Positions 26,001 through 33,204 of a stretch of DNA of 64,000 nucleotides are shown in pieces. The DNA is taken from the NCBI RefSeq assembly GCF_027922425.1, contig NZ_BSFQ01000033.1:19875-83874 (forward strand), given 5' to 3'. The translations under genes and the position numbers were made by a program. The notes under the pieces are model-generated. The model made no database searches, was not told where the DNA came from, and was given only the letters and a program-made list of their open reading frames with translations. The first letter of the stretch is position 1. Each line of letters begins with the position of its first letter. This DNA is from Pseudonocardia halophobica (GTDB lineage: Bacteria; Actinomycetota; Actinomycetes; Mycobacteriales; Pseudonocardiaceae).

Positions 26001-26180
26001 GCGCAGCTCGTAGGCCAGCTGCAGCGACTCCGACCGGCGGGCCTCGGCCTCCGTGGCGTCCTGCATGCTCTGCTCGGCGAGCAGGCTGACCAGCAGCAGC
26101 ACCGCGAGGAGCGCCCCGCCGATCCCGAGCCCGAGGGTCAACAGCCGGGTGAGCGTCCGGCGGCCGGCACGACGCGTCAC
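23025..26180 (-). CDS. Tripartite hybrid sensor histidine kinase (HisKA-HATPase-REC-REC-HPt)
   Basis: A 1051-residue membrane kinase. Order: TM1 (11-34), an extracytoplasmic helical sensor with GYDGIYWDVV and repeated acidic helices, TM2 (229-245), HAMP (246-300), GAF-like (305-425), HisKA with His455 in MSHEIRTP, HATPase (N box LLNLLSNAVKF, G boxes RDTGVGIP and GGTGLGLAI), REC1 with Asp742, REC2 with Asp869 and HPt with His1001 in AAHTLKG. Both receivers keep the Asp and Lys residues, so a full phosphorelay is possible. GTG 26180 overlaps the stop of the SARP-REC gene by 4 bp, which identifies that protein as the likely output regulator. Confidence 0.94.
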   Translation of the reverse strand: MTRRAGRRTLTRLLTLGLGIGGALLAVLLLVSLLAEQSMQDATEAEARRSESLQLAYELRQTSDDLTRMARSYVATGEPRYLDWFREILAIRAGTAPRPVGYDGIYWDVVSDTGQRPTPFAPPDSFATLAARAGFSAQEQALLATAQARSDALARIEEQAFTLVAAGAATPDPDRARATSMLYDPTYLHAKAEIMGPIGQVLSLVDTRTAQETAQATGRARDWSAAAVTTAVLLLAGMAVLVVVTRRDVLRPVAELDAATARIAAGEADVRARVAGVGEVSALARRFNGMAERVRARTAELRLLHRVAATAHRATDLPTATREVLALVCAHTGWTRGRASFADGTSLTEHGDPPAGAGPRERVLATGEPVWHPGPDGVAVALPVRAAGEVVAVVEFVAAGPAEPDPALLALLSDVAAQLGQVVERVRTADALRAAATAAESANRAKSAFLATMSHEIRTPMNAVIGMSGLLLDTDLGPEQRRFAEIVRDSAHALLLMINDILDYSKIEADRLELERRPFHVAECIEGALELVAADAAATDLELLCVVEPGTPSGLVGDVTRVRQVLLNLLSNAVKFTDRGEVTVTVGARPCGGGHEWRFTVRDTGVGIPADRLGSIFEAFTQVDASTARRYGGTGLGLAICRRLAELMGGSVTAESTPGAGTSVTVTVQAEAAEGVRRDPVPDAGRALSGLRALVVDDHPGSLRLLRRRLGAWGMQVRDTTSAATALHWLDEGRRFDVAVLDERMPGLDGPCLAAAIHARPAGAGMPLVLLTSLGSLPPSDRTGIAAVVSKPVRPAALFRALADAPADPVAIAPGGVAPRILVAEDHPVNQRLVSLLLTRLGHRADVVSNGLEAVAAVRDRHYDVVLMDVRMPELDGLGATRRIRAEAEVRQPWIIAVTAEPGGRDTCLAAGMDDHLTKPLVAVELAEALARAPGPSPQGTTAPGPLDPAALDRLRELVGGDADTLSGLVADFLGETPHLVHSLRAAVAAGDPETAQRAAHTLKGLGDTFGATAMARLCRRAESRGLAELGPVVEQIAGEHARVAAALRGV

Positions 26181-27484
26181 CGCCGGTCGGCCCCGCCGCG
26201 CACCCGGTCGACCTCGCTGCGCAGGGCGGCGAGCTCCGCGCGCTCGCGGTCGCGGAGCCGTTTCAACGTCAGCGAGGAGCGCATCCGGGCCCGGAGCACG
26301 GCAGCGCTGAACGGCTTCGGCAGGTAGTCCGTGGCCCCCAGCTCGATGCAGCGCACCACGCTCTCCAGGTCCGGAACCGCCGAGACCATGATCACCGGGA
26401 GGTGGTCGAGTGCGGGATCGGCCTTGATCGCGGCCAGGGTGGTGTAGCCGTCGAGCACGGGCATCAGCAGGTCGAGCAGGACGACGTCGAAACCGCCGTC
26501 GGGCAACAGCTCCAGCGCACGCCGGCCGTTCTCGGCGGCGTGCACCTCGTGGCCGAGCTCGGTCAGCGCGGCCACCAGCATCCGGCGGTTCGTTCCGCTG
26601 TCGTCGACGACGAGGACGCGGCCCGGCTCGTCGGCGCCGGGACCGGCCGACGGGCCGGCCGCGGGCAGGACCACCGGGCGCGGGGGCTCCCAGATCAGGC
26701 CCGGGTCGTGCCGCAGGACCGCCTGCTCCAGCTCGCGCAGCCGGGTGCCGGGGTCGAGGCCCAGCTCGTCCCGCAGGACCCGGCGGCCCTCCCGGTAGGT
26801 CCCCAGCGCGTCGGCCTGCCGTCCGCAGCGGTAGAGCGCCAGCATCAGCTGGGCGCGGGAGCGCTCCCGCAGCGGGTGCGTGTGCACCCGCCGTTCCAGC
26901 TCGGGCACGAGCGCGGTGTGCCGGCCCAGCGCCAGTTCGGCGTCGGCGCGGTCCTCGGCGGCGCCGAGGCGCAGCTCGTCGAGCCGGGCCGCCTCGACCC
27001 GCACGAACGGCGCGTCGGGCAGGTCGGCGAGCGCCGGGCCGCGCCACAGCTCCGCCGCCCGGGCCAGCAGCTCGGCGGCCCGCTCGGGGTCGTCGCCGGT
27101 GAGGGCCGCGCGGCCCTCGTCGACGAGCCGGGCGAACGCGTGCGCGTCGACCGCCGCCGGGTCGACGGCCAGCCGGTACCCGGGCGCGGCCGTGACCAGC
27201 ACCGTCGCCGGGGCGCCGCGCGGGCGGTCGGGCTCCAGCGCGCGGCGGAGGTTCGAGACGAAGACCTGGACGGTTGCCGCGGCGCGGGCCGGCGGGTCCG
27301 CGGGCCACAGGTCGTCGATCAGCTGCTCGAGGGACACGACCCGGCCCGCGCGCAGGACGAGGGAGGCCAGGGCCGCCCGCTGCTTGGGCCCGCCGAGCTC
27401 CACCCGCTCGCCGCCGCGCCACGCCTCGACCCCGCCGAGCACCCGGAACCCGATCAGCGGACCCTCCGCAGCAGCGCCGATCAC
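26177..27484 (-). CDS. SARP/BTAD transcription factor fused to a C-terminal receiver domain
   Basis: A 435-residue regulator. Residues 10-105 are an OmpR-like winged helix of the SARP type (GFRVLGGVEAWRGG, GGPKQRAALASLVL, VFVSNLRRAL, GYRLAV), residues 112-258 a bacterial transcriptional activation domain, and residues 288-405 a receiver with acidic pair VVDDS, phosphoacceptor Asp338 in LLDLLMP and Lys390. Usual response regulators have the receiver first and SARPs have none, so the order is unusual. It is the first gene of an overlapping pair with the hybrid kinase and probably takes phosphate from its HPt domain. GTG 27484 is the start. Targets may include the NCS1 permease gene downstream. 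Confidence 0.92.
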   Translation of the reverse strand: MIGAAAEGPLIGFRVLGGVEAWRGGERVELGGPKQRAALASLVLRAGRVVSLEQLIDDLWPADPPARAAATVQVFVSNLRRALEPDRPRGAPATVLVTAAPGYRLAVDPAAVDAHAFARLVDEGRAALTGDDPERAAELLARAAELWRGPALADLPDAPFVRVEAARLDELRLGAAEDRADAELALGRHTALVPELERRVHTHPLRERSRAQLMLALYRCGRQADALGTYREGRRVLRDELGLDPGTRLRELEQAVLRHDPGLIWEPPRPVVLPAAGPSAGPGADEPGRVLVVDDSGTNRRMLVAALTELGHEVHAAENGRRALELLPDGGFDVVLLDLLMPVLDGYTTLAAIKADPALDHLPVIMVSAVPDLESVVRCIELGATDYLPKPFSAAVLRARMRSSLTLKRLRDRERAELAALRSEVDRVRGGADRR

Positions 27485-27541
27485 GCTACGAGCATGCGCA
27501 GCGGGTGTACTCGGCAGGTAACCGGTGTGTGACGTTCAGAT

Positions 27542-27562
27542 CGCACGGCTCAGGGCCGTGCG
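27542..27562 (-). terminator. Hairpin at the end of the 138-residue membrane protein gene
   Basis: An 8-bp inverted repeat (CGCACGGC and complement) with a 5-nt loop straddles the stop codon at 27550. It lies between two - strand genes and may end the upstream transcript before the SARP-REC gene. Confidence 0.35.
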
Positions 27563-27966
27563 CGACCCGCGTTCTCCGCGCGGCGCAGCACGGCGGCCGC
27601 GATCCGGACCACCGAGGAGTCGAGGATCACCGCGGCGATGCCCCACGGCCCGACCCAGCCGGACACCGGGTGCCCGCCGGTGGCGAGGGCGGCGCCCAGC
27701 ACGCCCAGGAAGCTCGCGACGCCGAGCATCCCCAGCACCGCGGTGCCCAGCACGACGTGCGGCACCGGCCGCGCGACGAGGAACGCGACCGCGACCAGCC
27801 CCGCCGCACAGAGGACGGCGGAGAGCACCTGCGCCCACAGGGCCCCGCCCACGACGGCGAGGCCGCCGTGCGCGACGGCCGCCGCGGCGACCAGCCCGAG
27901 CAGGAGCTTCGGGGGCTGCAGGGTGGCACCCGGGAGCGCGGAGCCGGGCGGGGTCGGGGCGGACAC
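27550..27966 (-). CDS. Small integral membrane protein
   Basis: A 138-residue protein with about four predicted membrane helices (LLLGLVAAAAVAHGGLAVV, VLSAVLCAAGLVAVAFLV, VVLGTAVLGMLGVASFLGVLG, and a weaker one near IAAVILDSSVVRI). The N-terminus is Pro-rich and the C-terminus basic. GTG 27966 is the start. I do not recognise the family. It is divergent from another small membrane protein gene, with 112 bp between their starts, so the two may be regulated together. Confidence 0.75.
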   Translation of the reverse strand: MSAPTPPGSALPGATLQPPKLLLGLVAAAAVAHGGLAVVGGALWAQVLSAVLCAAGLVAVAFLVARPVPHVVLGTAVLGMLGVASFLGVLGAALATGGHPVSGWVGPWGIAAVILDSSVVRIAAAVLRRAENAGRARP

Positions 27967-28078
27967 GGACCCAGCGTAGACCCACCCGGTCGTGGCGCCG
28001 TGGCGCCTTGGCCGCTCCGGCCCCGCGCCGACAGACTGGCGCGGCAGACAGCGACGGCGGTGCGGCGAGGGGAACGGG

Positions 28079-28651
28079 ATGGCCGGCGGCTACGGATCGG
28101 GCGGCGGGTACGGCACCTGGGACCGCGGGGACGAGACCCGGCGGCTCCCCGACCACGACCAGTACCAGCAGTACGGGGAGCAGTACGGCGACCCGCAGTA
28201 CGCCCAGGAGTACGAGCCGCCGCGGGCGCCGAAGCCCTCGGTCGACGCGGGCCGGCTCTGGGCGGCGGGCATCGCCACGGCGATCGTCGCGGCGCTGGTC
28301 GCGATGGTGGGGACGTTGATCGTGCGCGCGGTCCTGCGCATCGCCTTCAACGGACCGGCCAGCTCCGGGGCGCTCGGCGACTCGCGCACCGTGCTGCTCT
28401 GCGTCCTGTCGGCGGTGGCCGCGCTGGCCGCGACGGGCCTCGCGCACCTGCTGCTCGTCTCCACGCCGCGGCCGATGACCTACCTGACGTGGATCGTCGG
28501 CCTGGTGACCGTGGTCGCGGCCCTGCTCCCGCTGCTCGGCTCCGCGCCGATCGGCGAGCGGGTGGCCAACTCCGTGATCCACCTGGTGATCGGGCTGGTG
28601 ATCAGCAGCCTGGTGGCCGGCGCCGGGGCCTCGGCGCGCCGGATGCGCTGA
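28079..28651 (+). CDS. Membrane protein with Gly/Tyr/Gln-rich cytoplasmic N-terminus (DUF6069-like)
   Basis: A 190-residue protein. The first 60 residues are Gly, Tyr, Gln and Asp rich (DQYQQYGEQYGDPQYAQ), then four membrane helices follow: LWAAGIATAIVAALVAMVGTL, VLLCVLSAVAALAATGLAHLL, MTYLTWIVGLVTVVAALLPLL and VIHLVIGLVISSLVAGAG. The four-helix pattern resembles the actinobacterial DUF6069 group; this is from memory and unverified. ATG 28079 has GAGGGGAAC upstream. Function unknown. Confidence 0.8.
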   Translation: MAGGYGSGGGYGTWDRGDETRRLPDHDQYQQYGEQYGDPQYAQEYEPPRAPKPSVDAGRLWAAGIATAIVAALVAMVGTLIVRAVLRIAFNGPASSGALGDSRTVLLCVLSAVAALAATGLAHLLLVSTPRPMTYLTWIVGLVTVVAALLPLLGSAPIGERVANSVIHLVIGLVISSLVAGAGASARRMR

Positions 28652-28751
28652 CCGCCTCGCCGCCGGGGACACCGTGCGGCTCGACCGCGCCACCACGGAG
28701 GCGCTCGCCGAGGCGTACCTGGCGGAGATCGCGGCGCGTCTCCCGGCCTGA
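28650..28751 (+). pseudogene. Possible C-terminal gene remnant
   Basis: An open stretch overlapping the preceding stop reads DRLAAGDTVRLDRATTEALAEAYLAEIAARLPA, then TGA. It looks like the amphipathic end of a larger protein with no body upstream. A GTG at 28674 could start a 25-residue peptide, but there is no ribosome-binding site. I cannot name the parent family. Confidence 0.25.
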
Positions 28752-28812
28752 CGGGGCGCTGACGCCCGCCCGTCCTGCCGTGGCCGGTCCTGCGGGTCCG
28801 CGTCGGGCGAGG

Positions 28813-28818
28813 CAGGGT
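28813..28818 (+). promoter_or_regulatory. -10-like hexamer for a leaderless MFS mRNA
   Basis: CAGGGT lies 7 nt before GTG 28826; no Shine-Dalgarno sequence is present. This favours 28826 rather than the in-frame GTG at 28817 as the start. Confidence 0.35.
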
Positions 28819-28825
28819 GGCGGGC

Positions 28826-30013
28826 GTGGACGGCACGGCGGAGCTCGGGCGCAGCGGGCTGCGCCGGGTGCTCGCCGTCCTCTGTGTGACCGAGGTGACC
28901 AGCTGGGGCGTGCTCTACTACGCCTTCCCGGTCCTCGCGCCCACGCTGTCCCGGGAGACCGGCTGGTCGATCGGGGCCGTCACCGGGGCCTTCTCGGCCG
29001 GGCTGGTCACGTCGGCGTTGGTCGGGATCCCGCTCGGCCGCGCCCTGGACCGCTGGGGACCGCGGTGGATCATGACGGCGGCGTCCGCGGTCGGCGTGCC
29101 CGCGGTCGTCGGGATCGCGCTCGCGCCCTCGTTCCCCGCGTTCCTCGGGGCCTGGCTGCTCGCCGGGATCTCGATGGCCGGGACGCTCTACCCGCCGGCG
29201 TTCGCCGCGCTGACCCGCTGGTGGGGGCCGCGGCGGGTCACCGCGCTCACCGCGGTGACGCTGCTCGGCGGGCTGGCCAGCACGGTGTTCGCCCCGCTCA
29301 CCGCGACACTGCTCGGGCACCTCGGCTGGCGGGATGCCTACCTCGTGCTCGCGGGGGTGCTCCTGGTGGTGACCGTCCCGGCCCACCTCCTCGGCTTGCG
29401 CGGGACCTGGCCCGACGCACCCGCGCCCGTCGACGGCCTGCACACCGACCCCGGCCCGATCGCCCGCAGCCGACCGTTCGTCCTGGTCACGGCCGCGGTC
29501 GGGCTCGGCGCCTTCACGGCGTTCGCGGTGGTGGTCAACCAGGTCCCGCTGCTGCTCGAGCGCGGCCTCTCCACCGGCACGGCGGCGTGGGCGCTGGGCC
29601 TCGGCGGCGTCGGGCAGGTGCTCGGCCGGTTGGGCTACCGGCGGCTCACGGCGATGCCGGCGCGGGCCCGGTCCGTGCTGGTGCTCGGTGCGCTCGGCGC
29701 GACCACCCTGCTCCTCGGCCTGGCGCCCGGCCCGGTCCCGCTGCTCGTCGCGCTGGCCATGCTGACCGGGGCGGCGCGCGGGATCTTCACCCTTCTGCAG
29801 GCCACGGCCGTGAGCGACCGGTGGGGCGCTGCGCACTACGGGCGACTCAGCGGCATCCTCTCCGCCCCCGCGATGACCGCGACCGCGGTCGCCCCGTGGG
29901 CGGGCGCCACGCTGGCGGCCGCGCTCGGGGGCTACCCCGAGCTGTTCGTGCTGCTCGCCGGCACCGGCGCGGCCGCCGCCCTCCTCGCCGCCGGGACCCG
30001 GGTCCGGGCGTGA
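28826..30013 (+). CDS. MFS transporter
   Basis: A 395-residue major facilitator with about 12 hydrophobic helices in two halves. The loop between helices 2 and 3 reads GIPLGRALDRWGPRW, the MFS motif A. After helix 6 there is a central cytoplasmic loop with HTDPGPIARSRPF. The overall pattern is that of small-solute exporters or oxalate/formate-type antiporters; the substrate is unknown. No regulator flanks it. It is convergent with the sugar catabolism cluster, with 34 bp between the stops. Confidence 0.92.
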   Translation: MDGTAELGRSGLRRVLAVLCVTEVTSWGVLYYAFPVLAPTLSRETGWSIGAVTGAFSAGLVTSALVGIPLGRALDRWGPRWIMTAASAVGVPAVVGIALAPSFPAFLGAWLLAGISMAGTLYPPAFAALTRWWGPRRVTALTAVTLLGGLASTVFAPLTATLLGHLGWRDAYLVLAGVLLVVTVPAHLLGLRGTWPDAPAPVDGLHTDPGPIARSRPFVLVTAAVGLGAFTAFAVVVNQVPLLLERGLSTGTAAWALGLGGVGQVLGRLGYRRLTAMPARARSVLVLGALGATTLLLGLAPGPVPLLVALAMLTGAARGIFTLLQATAVSDRWGAAHYGRLSGILSAPAMTATAVAPWAGATLAAALGGYPELFVLLAGTGAAAALLAAGTRVRA

Positions 30014-30047
30014 CCCGGTCAGACCCGCACGGGGCGAGGCCGGTCCG

Positions 30048-30923
30048 TCACGGCCGGGACAGCAGGCTCCTGAGCTGCTCGACGCTGGTGTGCACGTCGG
30101 CGGCCGGGCCGACGCCGGTGGGTGCCTCGGTGAGGATCGTGTCCTGCTCCAGCACGTACCAGCCCTGGTAGTCGCGCCCCTGCAGGCTCGCGACGATGGA
30201 GCCGAAGTCGACGTCGCCGGTGCCGAGCGGCCGGTACATGCCCTCCCGGACGGCCTCGGTGTACGTCCGGCGGCCGTCCTGGACCTGGCGGGCCAGACCG
30301 AGGTCGACGTCCTTGAAATGGGTGTGCGCCACCCGCTCCGGGGCCTGGCGGGTCAGCTCGGCCGGGTCGGTTCCGCCGATCAGCAGGTGCCCGGTGTCCA
30401 GGCACAGCGCGATCGACGAGCCCTCGAGCACGCGCCGGACGTCGTCGCCCGTCTCGACCATCGTCCCGACGTGCGGGTGCAGCACGGTCTCGATGCCCGC
30501 CGCGGCGGCGACCGCGCTGATCCGGTCGAGGTTGACCAGGAGGGTCTTCCAGCCGCCGTCGTCGAGCTCCGGGCGGGAGTCGTAGCCCGTCAGGCCCGTG
30601 TCGGCGGAGAGGACGAGGGTGCCGGCCGCGGCCGCCGCGTAGCTCGGCAGCAGCGCCTCGACGCCGGGGACCGGGTCGTGGTCGGGCCGGTGCAGCAGCG
30701 TCGGGGTGAAGCCGCCGACCGCGGTGAGGTGGTGCGCGGCGAGCGTGGCGGCCTTGGCGGCCGGGTCGTCGGGCAGGAAGCCGTCCGGGCCGAACTCGGT
30801 GGCGACGAGCCCCACCTCGGCCATCTCGGCGAGCACGCGCTCGGGTGTGAGCTGGTGGCCCCAGCCCGGGACCTCGCACACGCCCCAGGAGATGGGGGCG
30901 CCGGCGATCTTGGGTGCGGACAT
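30048..30923 (-). CDS. Sugar phosphate isomerase/epimerase family protein (IolE-like TIM barrel)
   Basis: A 291-residue xylose-isomerase-like TIM barrel. APISWGVCEVPGWGHQL at the N-terminus is close to the IolE/2-keto-myo-inositol dehydratase start. Metal-binding positions are seen in ETVLHPHVGTMVE, CLDTGHLLIGG and HTHFKDVDLG, with a late YVLEQDT Glu. Members dehydrate inosose or epimerise keto-sugars. It is the last gene of a run PhyH dioxygenase - SDR - this gene, after an 83-bp gap that contains a 17-bp tandem repeat. AGAGG lies 7 nt before ATG 30923. Expected control is by the LacI-type repressor encoded divergently upstream. Confidence 0.9.
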   Translation of the reverse strand: MSAPKIAGAPISWGVCEVPGWGHQLTPERVLAEMAEVGLVATEFGPDGFLPDDPAAKAATLAAHHLTAVGGFTPTLLHRPDHDPVPGVEALLPSYAAAAAGTLVLSADTGLTGYDSRPELDDGGWKTLLVNLDRISAVAAAAGIETVLHPHVGTMVETGDDVRRVLEGSSIALCLDTGHLLIGGTDPAELTRQAPERVAHTHFKDVDLGLARQVQDGRRTYTEAVREGMYRPLGTGDVDFGSIVASLQGRDYQGWYVLEQDTILTEAPTGVGPAADVHTSVEQLRSLLSRP

Positions 30924-30956
30924 CGGTGTGCCTCTTCTCGGTCCGTCGTGGACGGG

Positions 30957-31006
30957 GTCGGTGGTGGGGCGGAGTCGGTGGTGGGGCGGAGTCGGTGGTG
31001 GGCGGG
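30957..31006. repeat. 17-bp tandem repeat, about three units
   Basis: GTCGGTGGTGGGGCGGA occurs twice exactly and a third time with one base missing, in the gap between the SDR stop and the IolE-like gene. It abuts the SDR stop codon at 31007. Confidence 0.9.
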
Positions 31007-31780
31007 TCAGTCGTGGGCGCCGATCACGGCCTGGTCCCAGTCCAGGACGGACCCGGTGACCACGCCGCTGCGGTCGGAGAGCAGGAGGACGACCATCCCG
31101 GCGATCTCGTCCGGGTCGGCGAGCCGGCCGGCGGGCAGCCGCTCGGCGGCGCGCTCGCGCCAGTCGTCGCCCGCGCCGTGGAACCGGCGCTGGGTGAGGT
31201 CCTCGCCCTCGGTGTCCGTCCAGCCGATGTTCAGCTGGTTGATCCGGATCCGGTCGAAGCGGTGGGCGTGCGCGGCGTTCTTCGTCAGGCCGGCCAGCCC
31301 GGCCTTGGCCGCGACGTACGGGGCCAGGACGGGCGCGCCGCCGTGGGCGGCCTCCGACCCGATGTTGACGATCGAGCCGGGTGCCCCGCGCCGCAGCATG
31401 TCCTGCACGACGGCCTGCATCGCGAAGAACGGGCCCTTGAGGTTGATCGCGATCTGCCGGTCGAACAGCTCCGGGGTGGTGTCGACGAGGCTGCCGCGGT
31501 CGGTGAGGCCCGCCGCGTTCACCAGCCCGTCGACCCGGCCGAACTCGGCGACCACGGAGTCGACGGCGGCGCGGACCTGCGCGGGGTCGGCGACGTCGCA
31601 GGGCCGGTAGAGGGCGGCCGCACCCAGCTCGCGCAGCTCGGCGGCCACCTTCTCGCCCGGCTCCCGGCGACGGCCGGTGACGGCGACCGAGGCGCCGGCC
31701 CGGGCGGCGGCGCGGGCGACCGAGGCGCCGACGCCCGCCGTCCCGCCGCTGACCAGTACGACCTTGTCCTCGAGCAGCAT
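31007..31780 (-). CDS. Short-chain dehydrogenase/reductase
   Basis: A 257-residue classical SDR. The cofactor motif is SGGTAGVG (residues 11-18), NAAG is at 88-91, and the catalytic Ser142, Tyr155 and Lys159 are in place (YVAAK). It would oxidise or reduce a sugar or cyclitol hydroxyl with NAD(P). Its ATG directly follows the TGA of the dioxygenase gene with no gap, so the two are translationally coupled. The C-terminus GSVLDWDQAVIGAHD keeps the conserved D-x-G-like end of sugar SDRs in a variant form. Confidence 0.94.
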   Translation of the reverse strand: MLLEDKVVLVSGGTAGVGASVARAAARAGASVAVTGRRREPGEKVAAELRELGAAALYRPCDVADPAQVRAAVDSVVAEFGRVDGLVNAAGLTDRGSLVDTTPELFDRQIAINLKGPFFAMQAVVQDMLRRGAPGSIVNIGSEAAHGGAPVLAPYVAAKAGLAGLTKNAAHAHRFDRIRINQLNIGWTDTEGEDLTQRRFHGAGDDWRERAAERLPAGRLADPDEIAGMVVLLLSDRSGVVTGSVLDWDQAVIGAHD

Positions 31781-32956
31781 TCAGAAGCCTCGCTTGGCGG
31801 AATGGGCCGCCAGGGCCGCGGCGAAGGTGTTGTCGTCGTGGCCGAGCAGGACGGCCTCGGTGAGCAGGTCGGCCTGCGACGGCGGGGCGAGCCCGTCGAC
31901 CGGCGGGTCGCGGTCCAGGTCGGTGGGGAAGGCGTAGCCCTCGGCCGAGGCCGCGATGACCTGGCGCAGCTGCGCCTCGTCGGCGCCCGCCGCCCGCATC
32001 CGGCGCAGTGCGGGCAGCACCGCGCGGCACACCCGGCCGCGGTCGACGTACTCCATGGCTCGCCCGAACGCCGACGAGACCTGCAGCAGGTTGGCGATCC
32101 GCCGGACGTCGCCCGACCGGTTGGTGCCCGCGCCGTGCAGCAGCGCCGGGTTGAAGAACGCGGCGTCGCCGCACCCGAGCGGCAGCTGCACGTGGTGCTC
32201 GGCGAAGAACGCCCGGAACTCCTCGTGCTCGGCCACCAGGTAGCCGTGCGCGTACTTCTGCGAGTGCGGCAGGTAGAGCGTCGGCCCCGTCTCGACCGGC
32301 ATGTCGCAGTGCGCGACGGCGCCCTGCAGCGTCAGCGCCGGGGTGAGCGCGTGCTGGTGGGCGGGGTAGCGGGCCGCGCCGGCCGGGCTCATGAAGCCGA
32401 GGTGGTAGTCGCGGTGCGGGGACTGCGCCTTCCCGCCCGGGTTCACGACGTTGACCTGCGAGGTGATCTGGTAGGCCGGGCCGAGCCAGGCCTCGGAGAC
32501 CAGGGCCAGGAGGTCGTTGGCGTAGTAGGTGGCGAAGGTGTCCGGGTCGGCGACCGCGAGCTTCTCCAGCGCGTTCCAGATGCGGTCGTTGCTGCCGGGC
32601 GCGGCGAAGTGGTCGCCGACGGCGGCACCGGTGGCCTTCTGCTGTTCGATCAGCACGAAGAAGGCGTCCGTGGCGCGGTCGACGACGGCCCGGTCGGGGT
32701 AGGCGCCCGTGATCACGACGATCCCGGGACCGTCGAGGAGGGCGCGCACCAGCTCGGCCTGGACCGCACGGCGGCCGTCGCCGGCGGCCTCGCGGCGCAG
32801 CCGCTCGCCGTCGTAGACCGTGACGCCGGAGACGACCTCGGCGAGGGGGAAGGCGGCCGGATCGGTCCCCTGCTCGACGACGGTGCGCAGGTCGTCGAGG
32901 CGGGCGTCGGCCGGGTCGAGCCACACGGGCGCGTGCGGGCGGACGGAGCTCGTCAT
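31781..32956 (-). CDS. Phytanoyl-CoA dioxygenase (PhyH) family protein
   Basis: A 391-residue Fe(II)/2-oxoglutarate oxygenase-like protein. The metal triad is visible as His181 and Asp183 in SPHRDYHLGF and His274 in ALLHGAGTNR, with Arg280 as the probable 2-oxoglutarate-binding residue. Such enzymes hydroxylate or oxidatively cleave small substrates. Its place as first gene of an operon with an SDR and an IolE-like isomerase suggests oxygen-dependent processing of a sugar, cyclitol or their ether, which is unusual for inositol-type clusters. GGAGG is 8 nt before ATG 32956, and a LacI-type operator lies 53-68 bp upstream. Confidence 0.9.
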   Translation of the reverse strand: MTSSVRPHAPVWLDPADARLDDLRTVVEQGTDPAAFPLAEVVSGVTVYDGERLRREAAGDGRRAVQAELVRALLDGPGIVVITGAYPDRAVVDRATDAFFVLIEQQKATGAAVGDHFAAPGSNDRIWNALEKLAVADPDTFATYYANDLLALVSEAWLGPAYQITSQVNVVNPGGKAQSPHRDYHLGFMSPAGAARYPAHQHALTPALTLQGAVAHCDMPVETGPTLYLPHSQKYAHGYLVAEHEEFRAFFAEHHVQLPLGCGDAAFFNPALLHGAGTNRSGDVRRIANLLQVSSAFGRAMEYVDRGRVCRAVLPALRRMRAAGADEAQLRQVIAASAEGYAFPTDLDRDPPVDGLAPPSQADLLTEAVLLGHDDNTFAAALAAHSAKRGF

Positions 32957-33008
32957 CGAAGGTCCTCCGGGATCGGGGGGCGGGTCGGGCCGCCGGGAGC
33001 GCCGAGGT

Positions 33009-33024
33009 TTTAAAGCGCTTCAAA
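33009..33024. promoter_or_regulatory. LacI-family operator
   Basis: TTTAAAGCGCTTCAAA is a 16-bp palindrome with one mismatched pair around the AAGCGCTT core, typical of LacI/CcpA-type operators. It sits in the 248-bp divergent region between the PhyH-type gene and the LacI regulator gene and is AT-rich against a high-GC background. The adjacent repressor is the obvious ligand. Confidence 0.78.
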
Positions 33025-33204
33025 CACGAGTATGGTCCAGGCCGCGGCGGGGTGGTGTCAAGGCCCCCCGCGCGCGTCCCGGATGCACGAGCGGCGCTCT
33101 CGTCGAGTAGGTCTGGGCGAGCGGCCGGTCGCTCGTCCGCGGAGCGGGCGGGTGGCGTGCTTCGATACGGGGGCCGCGGGACGACGCGCGGCCGAGGAGG
33201 TGGG

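Noticed and set aside
23058..26327. A + strand open frame of 1089 codons opposite the hybrid kinase
   Set aside because: Antisense to an intact multidomain kinase and without recognisable motifs; a composition artefact.
26177..27422. Extension of the hybrid kinase frame by about 414 codons through the SARP-REC gene
   Set aside because: This part is Arg/Ala/Gly-rich nonsense in another frame over the SARP-REC gene; the kinase begins at GTG 26180 with its first membrane helix.
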